A stretch of 13,443 bases of DNA from Planctomycetota bacterium (GTDB lineage Bacteria; Planctomycetota; DG-23; SLPQ01). The stretch is taken from NCBI GenBank assembly GCA_021160625.1, contig JAGHCE010000210.1:1-13443 (forward strand). The letters run 5' to 3'. A program made the translations under genes and the position numbers. Positions 6,152 to 12,881 of this stretch are shown here, in pieces. Numbering within the stretch: the first letter of the stretch is position 1; the number at the start of each line of letters is the position of its first letter. Under the pieces are notes generated by a model, which did no database searches, was not told the DNA's origin, and saw only the letters and a list, made by a program, of their open reading frames with translations.

Positions 6152-6230
6152 CTTTTCCTCCGGGCCCCACCCTGTCGCGGCCGGCAACACCGCCGGGCGG
6201 CAACAGCACACCACACATTATGACGTGACA

Positions 6231-6258
6231 ATTATCAGATTGGCCCCCTTTTTGTCCA
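6231..6258 (-). promoter_or_regulatory. Candidate promoter for hisI
   Basis: Minus-strand TGGACA (6258-6253), 16 bases, GATAAT (6236-6231). Five of six bases match the -10 consensus and four the -35. It lies about 80 bases upstream of the hisI start, in the divergent region. Confidence 0.4.
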
Positions 6259-6364
6259 CTCTTTGTTGGAAGAGCCGCTTCGTACGACCGCAGGGCGGGC
6301 CGCGTCACGCTCTTCAAGGGGGTCTCCGAGAGATTGAAAGACGCGGCCGCAGCCGGCTTTTTCG

Positions 6365-6392
6365 TTGAACTGGCCATTTCACTGCGTACTAT
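6365..6392 (+). promoter_or_regulatory. Candidate promoter for the iorA operon
   Basis: TTGAAC (6365-6370), 16 bases, TACTAT (6387-6392). The -10 match is moderate. A start near 6400 would place the hairpin at 6407-6430 at the very beginning of the mRNA, in a leader of about 90 bases. Confidence 0.35.
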
Positions 6393-6406
6393 TCATCTCT
6401 TCCGGG

Positions 6407-6430
6407 CCTGGAAGCCCTGCGTCTTCCAGG
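6407..6430 (+). promoter_or_regulatory. Leader hairpin upstream of iorA
   Basis: CCTGGAAG (6407-6414) and CTTCCAGG (6423-6430) are perfect complements around an 8-base loop, 59 bases before the iorA start. There is no T-run, so it is not an intrinsic terminator. It could be an operator half-site pair or an mRNA-stabilising stem; nothing in the sequence tells which. Confidence 0.35.
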
Positions 6431-6488
6431 GACCGTTTGCGCTACGCCAAGGCCCTGAGTGCGGCTGGTTGGGCCATTTTCAGACAGG

Positions 6489-8246
6489 ATGATGAACGTG
6501 TCTCAAGCAATGACCAGGGATCTCCTCTCCGGCGACGAGGCGATTGCCAGGGGCGCATTCGAGGCCGGCATCGCAGTTGCAACGGCCTATCCCGGCACGC
6601 CCTCAACCGAAATCTTGGAAACCATCGCTTCCGGCTTCCCCTCGATAGATGCCCAGTGGTCCCCCAACGAGAAGGCGGCGCTGGAGGTGGGCCTCGGCGC
6701 GTCGATGGGAGGCGCACGCACCCTGGTTGCTATGAAGCACGTGGGCCTCAACGTCGCCGCCGACCCGCTTTTTACCGCCTCGTACACCGGCGTCACAGGG
6801 GCGCTTGTCATCGTGACGGCCGACGATCCTTCCCTTCACAGCTCGCAAAACGAGCAGGACAACCGCTGGTACGCGCGCGCGGCCAAGATGGTGATGCTGG
6901 AGCCGTCGGACTCCCAGGAGGCCAAGGATTTCGTCCTGCAGGCGGCGAAAATCTCCGAGAGATTCGACACACCGGTGCTCTTTCGCATAACGACGCGAAT
7001 CGCCCACTCTAAATCAATAGTGACGCTTTCCGAGCCGTCCGAGCCGCGCCCGGTCGAGGCTTTCACCCCTCGCCGCCGGAAGTACGTCATGATCCCCGCC
7101 TACGCAAGACGCCGGCATGTCCTCGTCGAAGAGCGTCTCCAGGCGCTGGCCGGGTTCGCCGAGGAGTCCGACCTCAACCGTATCGAGGAGGGCTCCGGCG
7201 ACGTCGGCATTATTACCTCCGGCATCGCCTACCAGTACGTCAGGGAGGCCTTTCCGGAAGTGCCGGTTCTCAAGCTCGGTATGACCTTCCCGCTGCCTGA
7301 GGGGCTCATCAGGCGGTTTGCGGCATCGGTTGAAAAGTGCGTGGTAGTCGAGGAACTTGACGACATCCTCACCAGGGATATCCGCGCGATGGGCATCGAC
7401 GTCGCCGGCAAGGCGGCCCCTTTCAGGCTTGGTGAGCTCGACGTCGAGCGGGTGCGCGCCGTCGTCGAGGAAGTCGAGACCGATACCAAGGCCGCCGCGG
7501 TCAAGTCAAGACCCCCGGCGCTTTGCCCCGGGTGCCCGCACAGGGCGACATTTTACGTTCTCAAAAAGTGCAAGGCGATAGTGACCGGGGACATCGGCTG
7601 CTACACGCTGGGCGTATTGGCGCCGCTGGAGATGATGGAGTCCTGCGTCTGTATGGGGGCGTCAATCGGGATGGCGTTCGGCCTGCGTAAGGCGCTTTCC
7701 CCCGACGAGGCCCGGCGTGTGGTCGGGGTCATCGGGGATTCCACATTTTTCCACTCCGGCGTGGAGGGGCTCATCGACGCGGTCTACAACGGCGCCGACG
7801 GCGTGGTGATGATCCTCGACAACCGCACGACGGCGATGACGGGCGGCCAGGGGCACGCAGGCACGGGCGACACCCTGTCCGGGCGCGCCGGCAACGAAAT
7901 CGCCATCGAGGGCATCTGCAAAGGTATCGGAGTTTCCCACGTGGTGACTCTCGACCCGTTCGAGACGGATAAGCTCCAAGCTGAGGTCCTGGCGGCATTC
8001 GACCGCCCCGGCGTCAGCGTCATCGTTGCCAAGAGTCCGTGCGTGTTGCTCTGCCACCCGGAGCGCGTCACTCCGGCCAGGATTGACGCTGACAAATGCA
8101 AACACTGCGGAAAGTGCCTCGACATCGGCTGCCGGGCGATTTCACCGCAGGAAGAGTCGCCGGTCATCGACGAGGCGCTTTGCACGGGGTGCGGCCTCTG
8201 TGTCGACGTGTGCCCCTTTGGGGCGATTCATATCGAGAACGAGTAA
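6489..8246 (+). CDS. iorA: Indolepyruvate:ferredoxin oxidoreductase, alpha subunit
   Basis: A predicted 585-residue thiamine-diphosphate enzyme subunit. With IorB it decarboxylates aryl-pyruvates (from Trp, Phe, Tyr) to aryl-acetyl-CoA, reducing ferredoxin. Domain order fits the family: an N-terminal pyrimidine-binding part starting LLSGDEAIARGAFEAG and AYPGTPSTEI; a middle domain; CPGCPHR near 346; the cofactor-binding part with GDIGCYTLG, GDSTFFHSGVEGLIDAVYNG (about 416) and DNRTTAMTGGQ (about 444); and a C-terminal 2x[4Fe-4S] ferredoxin module with CKHCGKCLDIGC (from 537) and CTGCGLCVDVC. All eight cluster cysteines are present. The start is uncertain: ATG 6489 and ATG 6492 are adjacent, both close behind a weak AGG, and ATG 6510 is also possible. 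It leads a five-gene operon. Confidence 0.96.
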   Translation: MMNVSQAMTRDLLSGDEAIARGAFEAGIAVATAYPGTPSTEILETIASGFPSIDAQWSPNEKAALEVGLGASMGGARTLVAMKHVGLNVAADPLFTASYTGVTGALVIVTADDPSLHSSQNEQDNRWYARAAKMVMLEPSDSQEAKDFVLQAAKISERFDTPVLFRITTRIAHSKSIVTLSEPSEPRPVEAFTPRRRKYVMIPAYARRRHVLVEERLQALAGFAEESDLNRIEEGSGDVGIITSGIAYQYVREAFPEVPVLKLGMTFPLPEGLIRRFAASVEKCVVVEELDDILTRDIRAMGIDVAGKAAPFRLGELDVERVRAVVEEVETDTKAAAVKSRPPALCPGCPHRATFYVLKKCKAIVTGDIGCYTLGVLAPLEMMESCVCMGASIGMAFGLRKALSPDEARRVVGVIGDSTFFHSGVEGLIDAVYNGADGVVMILDNRTTAMTGGQGHAGTGDTLSGRAGNEIAIEGICKGIGVSHVVTLDPFETDKLQAEVLAAFDRPGVSVIVAKSPCVLLCHPERVTPARIDADKCKHCGKCLDIGCRAISPQEESPVIDEALCTGCGLCVDVCPFGAIHIENE

Positions 8247-8263
8247 ACCGGAGTCTCGGCAAG

Positions 8264-8758
8264 GTGAAAAAGGTCACAAGCGTACTGCTGGTCGGCATCG
8301 GGGGTCAGGGAGTCTTGAAGGCCTCGGACGTCGTGGCGCGCGCGGCGTTCCTGGCGGGCTTCGACGTCAAGAAGAGCGAGATTCATGGGATGAGCCAGAG
8401 GGGCGGAGGCGTCACGAGCACGGTGAGATTCGGGGAAAAGGTATTTTCACCGCTTGCACCCGGCAAGTCGGTGGAGGTAATGATCGCCCTCGACCGGACG
8501 GAGGGGGAGAAACATCTGGGGACGCTTGCCCCCGGCGCGCAGGTTTTTTTTCAGGAAGAGGCACTTGTCCAGGCGCCGGCCAACCCCCGCACGGCCAACA
8601 TCGCCCTCTTGGGAATCGCCGCATCGAGCCTTGGCATTTCCGATGAAATATGGGAGAAGGCGATATCCGAGGAATTGAAGGCGAAGTATGTTTCGATGAA
8701 CACCGAAGCGTTCAGGATGGGGAGGGAGTTTCCAACGGGAAAAGGGGCAAAGGTATGA
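8264..8758 (+). CDS. iorB: Indolepyruvate:ferredoxin oxidoreductase, beta subunit
   Basis: A predicted 164-residue gamma-type subunit of the 2-oxoacid:acceptor oxidoreductase superfamily, completing the IorAB enzyme. Diagnostic stretches are LLVGIGGQGVLKASDVVARA (8-27), KSEIHGMSQRGGGVTSTVRF (37-56) and VMIALD, followed by the usual C-terminal helical part. The frame runs on upstream without an ATG; I chose GTG 8264, which gives the normal N terminus directly before the GIGGQG loop and has GGAG 10 bases upstream. It starts 17 bases after the iorA stop. Its stop overlaps the next start as ATGA, so translation of the ligase gene is coupled to it. It is a little shorter than typical IorB (about 190), the difference being at the C terminus. 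Confidence 0.95.
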   Translation: MKKVTSVLLVGIGGQGVLKASDVVARAAFLAGFDVKKSEIHGMSQRGGGVTSTVRFGEKVFSPLAPGKSVEVMIALDRTEGEKHLGTLAPGAQVFFQEEALVQAPANPRTANIALLGIAASSLGISDEIWEKAISEELKAKYVSMNTEAFRMGREFPTGKGAKV

Positions 8759-10053
8759 TCTGGGACGAAAAGCACGAGTGTATGGAGCGAGGAGAGCTTG
8801 AGGCGCTTCAGCTGGAGCGTTTGCAGGCAACAGTGGCGAAGGTTTACGAGAAGGTGCCTTTCTACCGGAAGCGCCTCGACAAGGCGGGTGTGGCGCCCGG
8901 CGACATCAAGAGCCTGGCCGACCTGGCCCGGCTGCCGTTCACCTCGAAGGACAACCTGCGCGAGAACTATCCCCTGGGCCTGTTGACAGTGCCGCAGGCG
9001 GAGGTCCTCGAGATACACGGTTCCTCCGGGACCACGGGAAAGCCCGTGATAATGGCCTACACGAAGCAGGACATCGACACCTGGAGCGAGGTGATGGCGA
9101 GAACGCTGGCCGGCGCGGGGGCCGAGCCGGGGGACGTCGTGCAGAATGCCTACGGCTACGGGCTTTTCACGGGCGGCCTCGGCGCGCATTACGGGAGCCT
9201 GCGGCTGGGGGCCATGGTAATCCCGACCAGCGGAGGGAACTCGAAGCGCCAGGTGATGATGATCCAGGACCTCTCCAGCCGCGCCATCTGCTGCACGCCG
9301 TCGTATTTCCTCGCCCTTGCCGAGGTGGCCGAGGAGGCAGGCGTGGACTTTCGCTCGACGAACCTGCGGATTGCGATCCTCGGCGCCGAGCCCTGGAGCG
9401 ACAGTATGCGCAGGGAGATCGAAAAGAAAAGCGGCGTCACCGCGATCGACATATACGGCCTTACGGAGATTATCGGTCCGGGCGTCGCGTCCGAGTGCGC
9501 CGAGCAGGACGGCCTCCACATCAACGAGGACCATTTCCTCCCGGAGATAATCAATCCGGAAACCGGCGAGGTCCTCGGCGACGGTGAAACCGGCGAGCTC
9601 GTCATCACGACGATAACGAAGGAGGCCACGCCGGTTCTGCGCTTCCGCACGAGGGACATCTGCTCGATTACGCACGAGGCGTGTGCCTGTGGCAGGACGC
9701 TTGTCCGGATGAGCCGCGTGGCGGGCCGTACGGACGATATGCTCATCATCCGAGGCGTAAACGTCTTTCCGTCGCAGATCGAGAGCGTGCTGGTCGGCAT
9801 CGAGGGCGCCGAGCCTCACTACCAGATAGTCATCCGTCGCGAGAAGGCGCTTGACGATATGGAAGTGCAGGTGGAGGTGAGCGAGAAACTCTTTTCGGAT
9901 GAGATTCGCGGACTGGAGACACTGGAGGCCAAGATTCGCGACGAATTGCACTCGGTTCTGGGTCTCAGGGTGCGGGTCAAGCTCGTGGAACCAAGGACAA
10001 TCCAGAGAAGTATGGGCAAGGCCAAACGGGTTATCGATATGAGGGAGCAGTAG
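8755..10053 (+). CDS. paaK: Phenylacetate-CoA ligase family protein (first copy)
   Basis: A predicted 432-residue adenylate-forming enzyme, the normal length for PaaK. It activates an aryl-acetate with ATP and CoA, giving the thioester, AMP and PPi; the reverse direction would conserve energy from IorAB-made aryl-acetyl-CoA. Visible: N-terminal VPFYRKRLDKAG and LPFTSKDNLRENYPLGLL, the P-loop HGSSGTTGKP (88-97), AYGYGLFTGGLGAHYG, CCTPSY, GAEPW, the A5 motif YGLTEIIGPG, the RFRTRD strand, an A-C-A-C-G turn, the hinge GRTDDMLIIRGVNVFPSQIE, and the catalytic lysine K422 in SMGKAKRV. The start overlaps the iorB stop (ATGA); an upstream in-frame ATG would run through iorB. The true substrate (phenyl-, 4-hydroxyphenyl- or indole-acetate) cannot be read from sequence. 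Confidence 0.94.
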   Translation: MIWDEKHECMERGELEALQLERLQATVAKVYEKVPFYRKRLDKAGVAPGDIKSLADLARLPFTSKDNLRENYPLGLLTVPQAEVLEIHGSSGTTGKPVIMAYTKQDIDTWSEVMARTLAGAGAEPGDVVQNAYGYGLFTGGLGAHYGSLRLGAMVIPTSGGNSKRQVMMIQDLSSRAICCTPSYFLALAEVAEEAGVDFRSTNLRIAILGAEPWSDSMRREIEKKSGVTAIDIYGLTEIIGPGVASECAEQDGLHINEDHFLPEIINPETGEVLGDGETGELVITTITKEATPVLRFRTRDICSITHEACACGRTLVRMSRVAGRTDDMLIIRGVNVFPSQIESVLVGIEGAEPHYQIVIRREKALDDMEVQVEVSEKLFSDEIRGLETLEAKIRDELHSVLGLRVRVKLVEPRTIQRSMGKAKRVIDMREQ

Positions 10054-10054
10054 G

Positions 10055-10486
10055 ATGCAGGTGCCTCAAATATCAGTTTTCCTGGAGAACAAGACCGGGC
10101 GGATGGCGGACGTCACCGAGATACTGGCGCAAAACGACATCAACATCATCGCGCTGTCGGTGGCGGACACGAGCGAGTTCGGCATACTCAGGCTCATCGT
10201 CAACAAGCCTGAGGAGGCCTACAAGATGCTTAAGGCCGCCGGCTTCACCGCGATGACCAACTTCGTCATCGCCGTCGAGGTGGCCGACGAGCCCGGCGGG
10301 CTGGCGAAGATACTGAGGCTTCTTTCCGATGCGGTGTTGAACGTCGAGTATATGTACGCCTTTGTCGAGCCCTCCACGGGGCGTGCGGCGCTTATCTTCC
10401 GCTTCGAGAAGGAAACCGAAGCCGTCAGGACGCTGCAGGCCGGCGGGATCGCCATTCTCCAGAAAATCGACGTCTTCAAGGACTAA
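10055..10486 (+). CDS. Tandem ACT-domain regulatory protein
   Basis: A 143-residue protein made of two ACT domains (about 4-66 and 70-140) and nothing else. The first starts QISVFLENKTGRMADVTEIL with INIIALSVADTSEFGILRLIV; the second starts FVIAVEVADEPGGLAKILRLL with NVEYMYAFVEPSTGRAALIFRF. Both have the beta-alpha-beta-beta-alpha-beta pattern and the N-x-x-G-x-(M/L) or E-P-G-G-L turn that forms the ligand site. ACT pairs usually bind amino acids. It starts one base after the paaK stop with GGGAG upstream, and is followed by a second paaK 25 bases on. Lying between two aryl-acid ligases and after IorAB, it probably senses an aromatic amino acid or related acid and modulates one of these enzymes; that is inference from position. 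It has no DNA-binding or catalytic domain. Confidence 0.92.
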   Translation: MQVPQISVFLENKTGRMADVTEILAQNDINIIALSVADTSEFGILRLIVNKPEEAYKMLKAAGFTAMTNFVIAVEVADEPGGLAKILRLLSDAVLNVEYMYAFVEPSTGRAALIFRFEKETEAVRTLQAGGIAILQKIDVFKD

Positions 10487-10511
10487 GAAATACTCTCACC
10501 GGGAGCGACCG

Positions 10512-11810
10512 ATGGCAATATGGGACCCCGAGTATGAATGTATGCCCCGCGATGAGATCCGCCGCCTCCAGAGCAGGCGGCTCGTCGATGTCGTAGGCCG
10601 CGTCTACGAAAATGTCCCCTTCTACAGGCAGCGCTTCGACGAGGCGGGCCTGAAGCCCTCCGACATAACCTCCGTCGACGACCTCGAAAAGATACCGTTT
10701 ACCACCAAGGACGATTTTCGCAACCAGTATCCCTTCGGGCTTTTTGCCGTGCCCAGGCGGGACGTCGTGAGAATCCACTGCTCATCGGGCACCACGGGCA
10801 AGCCTACCGTCGTCGGCTACACGAAAAAGGACCTGGAAACCTGGTCGGACCTCGTGGCGCGGTTCCTGACGGCGGCCTCGGTTACCGCGGACGACACCGT
10901 GCAGATTGCCTTCGGGTACGGCCTTTTCACCGGCGGCTTCGGCCTGCATTACGGGGTGGAAAAGATCGGCGCGACGATCGTGCCGGCCTCGAGCGGCTTT
11001 ACCGAGAGGCAGCTCCACCTTATGGCGGACTTCGGCGTTACGGTGCTCGTGTGCACGCCTTCCTATGCGCTCTACCTGGGCGAGACGGCCGTTGCGCTTG
11101 GCCTGTCCGACAGGCTCAAGCTCAGGGTGGGCTGCTTCGGCGCCGAGCCGTGGACCGACCAGATGCGCGATTCGATCGAGGAGCGCCTCGGCATCAGAGC
11201 CACCGACAACTACGGCCTTTCCGAGGTCATCGGGCCGGGCGTGGCGGGCGAGTGCCTCGAAAGAAACGGCCACCACATCTTCGAAGACCACTTCATCCCG
11301 GAAATAGTCGACCCGGAAACCGGCGAAAGCCTGCCCGAAGGCGAGCTTGGCGAGCTCGTCGTCACGACGCTTACCAAGGAGGCCCTACCGGTCCTTCGCT
11401 ACCGCACCAGGGACCTCACGGCCCTTCACACCGGCAAGTGCTCCTGTGGGCGTACCCAGGCCCGCATAGAGCGCCTGCACGGACGCTCGGACGATATGCT
11501 CATCATCCGAGGCGTGAACGTCTTCCCGTCGCAAATCGAGTCGGCTCTCCTCGAGGTCGAGGGCACCCAGCCGCATTACCGCATCCTCGTGGACAGGGAA
11601 AGGGGGCAGGACACGCTCACCGTGGAAGTGGAGGTGGGTGCCGGTATCTTCCGCGACGAGATGAAGGCTATGGTGGCCCTCGAAAACACCCTCAAGGAAA
11701 AACTCACCAATACCCTCGGCCTGACGCCGAGGCTGCGGCTGGTCGAGCCGAAATCCATCGAGCGCTCCACCGGCAAGGCCGTCCGCGTCATCGACAACCG
11801 CAAGGACTAA
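10512..11810 (+). CDS. paaK: Phenylacetate-CoA ligase family protein (second copy)
   Basis: A predicted 432 residues, the same length as the first copy and alignable by eye almost without gaps, so the two are close paralogs. It keeps every catalytic element: HCSSGTTGKP, GYGLFTGGFGLHYG, CTPSY, GAEPW, YGLSEVIGPG, RYRTRD, the C-S-C-G turn, GRSDDMLIIRGVNVFPSQIE and catalytic K422 in STGKAVRV. Differences cluster in the substrate half: HCSSG for HGSSG, IAFGYG for NAYGYG, PASSGFTE for PTSGGNSK, VCTPSYALYL for CCTPSYFLAL. This suggests a different aryl-acid preference rather than simple redundancy. ATG 10512 follows GGGAG at 7 bases. It is the last gene of the operon; no clear terminator follows, only a 6-bp GGACTA/TAGTCC pair at the stop and then repeat copy B. 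Confidence 0.94.
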   Translation: MAIWDPEYECMPRDEIRRLQSRRLVDVVGRVYENVPFYRQRFDEAGLKPSDITSVDDLEKIPFTTKDDFRNQYPFGLFAVPRRDVVRIHCSSGTTGKPTVVGYTKKDLETWSDLVARFLTAASVTADDTVQIAFGYGLFTGGFGLHYGVEKIGATIVPASSGFTERQLHLMADFGVTVLVCTPSYALYLGETAVALGLSDRLKLRVGCFGAEPWTDQMRDSIEERLGIRATDNYGLSEVIGPGVAGECLERNGHHIFEDHFIPEIVDPETGESLPEGELGELVVTTLTKEALPVLRYRTRDLTALHTGKCSCGRTQARIERLHGRSDDMLIIRGVNVFPSQIESALLEVEGTQPHYRILVDRERGQDTLTVEVEVGAGIFRDEMKAMVALENTLKEKLTNTLGLTPRLRLVEPKSIERSTGKAVRVIDNRKD

Positions 11811-11837
11811 CGGCCAAGTAGAAGTAGTCCGGTTGTC

Positions 11838-11954
11838 AGGTAGGGGCGAGGCACGCCTGGCTCGCGGAAGGTCAATTGACTGCCACGGACAACGTCCGTG
11901 GCCCCCCGTAGCAGAAAGGGGGCGAAGCCCTCCACTGGTGGACAAGCCACCAGT
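11838..11954. repeat. Hairpin-rich dispersed repeat, copy B
   Basis: Second copy. GTAGGGGCG begins it; the first stem is damaged (GGGGCGAGGC then ACGCCTGGCTCGC). The joint GCGGAAGGTCA (11864-11874) is intact, the second stem is CCACGGAC/GTCCGTGG around AAC (11883-11901), the tail hairpin ends GGGGGCGAAGCCCTCC (to 11933), and the last stem is ACTGGTGG/CCACCAGT with loop ACAAG (11934-11954). Stem bases differ from copy A while joints are the same. Confidence 0.85.
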
Positions 11955-11962
11955 ACCACATA

Positions 11963-12060
11963 GCATTTGTAGGGGCGCAATTCATTGCGCCCGCGGAAGG
12001 TCAGTGGACTCCCGGCACAACGTGCCGGGCCCCGTAGCAAAGAGGGGGCGAAGCCCTCCT
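11963..12060. repeat. Hairpin-rich dispersed repeat, copy C
   Basis: Third copy, starting 9 bases after copy B with GCATTTGTAGGG. The first stem is GGGCGCAAT/ATTGCGCCC (11973-11981, 11984-11992), the joint GCGGAAGGTCA is at 11993-12003, the second stem is CCCGGCAC/GTGCCGGG around AAC (12011-12029), and the tail hairpin GAGGGGGCGAAGCCCTCC is at 12042-12059. It stops 10 bases before the inverted repeat of the adjacent insertion sequence. Copies B and C with their spacers fill the gap after paaK2; no gene is visible there. Confidence 0.85.
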
Positions 12061-12097
12061 CTGTCAAAGCAAAGTAGCAATGTCCTATTTTCCCTGG

Positions 12098-12144
12098 CGG
12101 CTGCAAACGCAAGGAGGCCGTAGGCCGACTGGAGTTTGCAGCCG
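12098..12144. repeat. Long inverted repeat inside the IS left end
   Basis: CGGCTGCAAAC (12098-12108) and GTTTGCAGCCG (12134-12144) are perfect 11-base complements. Between them sits a smaller pair, GGCC-GTA-GGCC (12116-12126). It lies just past the transposase stop. With no T-run it is not a standard terminator; it may be a subterminal end-recognition structure or a barrier to transcription into the element. Confidence 0.6.
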
Positions 12145-12155
12145 CTCGCGTTCAT

Positions 12156-12745
12156 TTATCCCGCCCTCCCGTGTATCCTGCGGGCCCTTACCGGCCTGTT
12201 CTTGCGGTACACATGGATGCCCTTGTCCAGCCACACTCTCACCTCCACCTTTTGCCCCGCCCTGAGGTACGGCTCTTCCAGTTGGATCTTCTCGCCCTCG
12301 TACGAGACGCAGTAGTCATTTTGCACCGCTCGAACATCCTTCAAGCAGAGGACCGCGTTGTAGTCCATTTGCCCGGACACCCTCGCAAATGCCCTGTCGG
12401 TCTTCTCCCGATGAACTGCAAATGACCGGTTATACGCCGGTACGAAGAGCTTCCGAAAATATGCGTCGGCCTCCGGGAGGGTCTTGAGGCCCTCAAGCTC
12501 GAGCTCCAGCTGGTTCTGAAACGTCCTGAATGACCTCTCAGCACGACCCTTCGTCTGCGGGCTGCGGGCCTTGATCATTCGTGTGCCAAGCTCCCGCGCT
12601 CCCGCATCGCCCGTCCAAACTGCGTCAGCGCCTCCCTGCCGCGCTCGGCGGCCTGCCTCTCGCTGCTGCGCCCCCGCAACATCTCCCGGCACACCACGTT
12701 GCGTAAATGCTCCCTCAAATTCATCCGTAACGTCCCTTCACCCAT
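12156..12745 (-). pseudogene. ISNCY/IS1202-like transposase with internal deletion and frameshift
   Basis: The N terminus is intact: AAAGGAG six bases before ATG 12745, then MGEGTLRMNLREHLRNVV and SERQAAER, the beginning of the family's HTH. The sequence then jumps straight to EALTQFGRAMRE, which in full-length relatives lies near the end of the DDE core, so roughly 200 or more residues with the first two catalytic Asp are gone (junction near 12640). Next comes an 8-bp tandem duplication (GCTCCCGC at 12590-12597 and 12598-12605) that shifts the frame; after it the protein resumes as ELGTRMIKARSPQTKGRAER, which carries the third catalytic acid, and continues through the usual C-terminal domain to the stop. 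Without the duplication the remnant would be one frame of 193 codons. It cannot encode an active transposase. Confidence 0.85.
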
Positions 12746-12776
12746 ATGCGACTCCTTTCCGGAACCGCTACAATAC

Positions 12777-12819
12777 AGGACATTTCTACTTTGCATAGAT
12801 AGGACATTATCACGTTGCG
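12777..12819 (+). repeat. Iterated end motif at the IS right end
   Basis: AGGACATTTCTACTTTGCA (12777-12795) and AGGACATTATCACGTTGCG (12801-12819) are related 19-base direct repeats, 24 bases apart. The AGGACATT core is identical and it also occurs, inverted, at the left end. Such repeated motifs suit transposase-binding sites and suggest the true right end is near 12819. Confidence 0.5.
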
Positions 12820-12881
12820 TTTACACCTGCCTACTGGCGCACCTTGACATAACCTGCTGTTGAGATTACGCTTAGAGCGTT

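Larger units (their letters stand above)
12070..12793 (-). mobile_element. Degenerate ISNCY/IS1202-like insertion sequence
   Basis: The element is bounded by imperfect terminal inverted repeats: CAAAGTAGCAATGTCCT (12070-12086) and, on the opposite strand, CAAAGTAGAAATGTCCT (12793-12777), one mismatch in 17. It holds a single broken transposase gene. At about 720 bp it is roughly half the size expected for this family, because the middle of the transposase is missing. The right side may extend to 12819, where a second related copy of the end motif lies (AGGACATTATCACGTTGCG, 12801-12819). I see no clear target-site duplication. No cargo gene. Confidence 0.7.

Noticed and set aside
6152..6214. 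Longer HisI from the in-frame GTG at 6214
   Set aside because: The extra 21 residues are Cys/Pro-rich and unlike HisI, and GGAGG lies in the right place for ATG 6151.
8551..9951. Long 466-codon open frame on the minus strand
   Set aside because: It is antisense to most of iorB/paaK1, whose products are unmistakable; the translation is His/Arg-rich with no domain pattern, as expected for the shadow of a GC-rich gene.
11838..12060. Copies B and C considered as a CRISPR array
   Set aside because: There are only two units, each is about 100 bp, the constant parts are joints between hairpins rather than one short repeat, and no cas gene is near.
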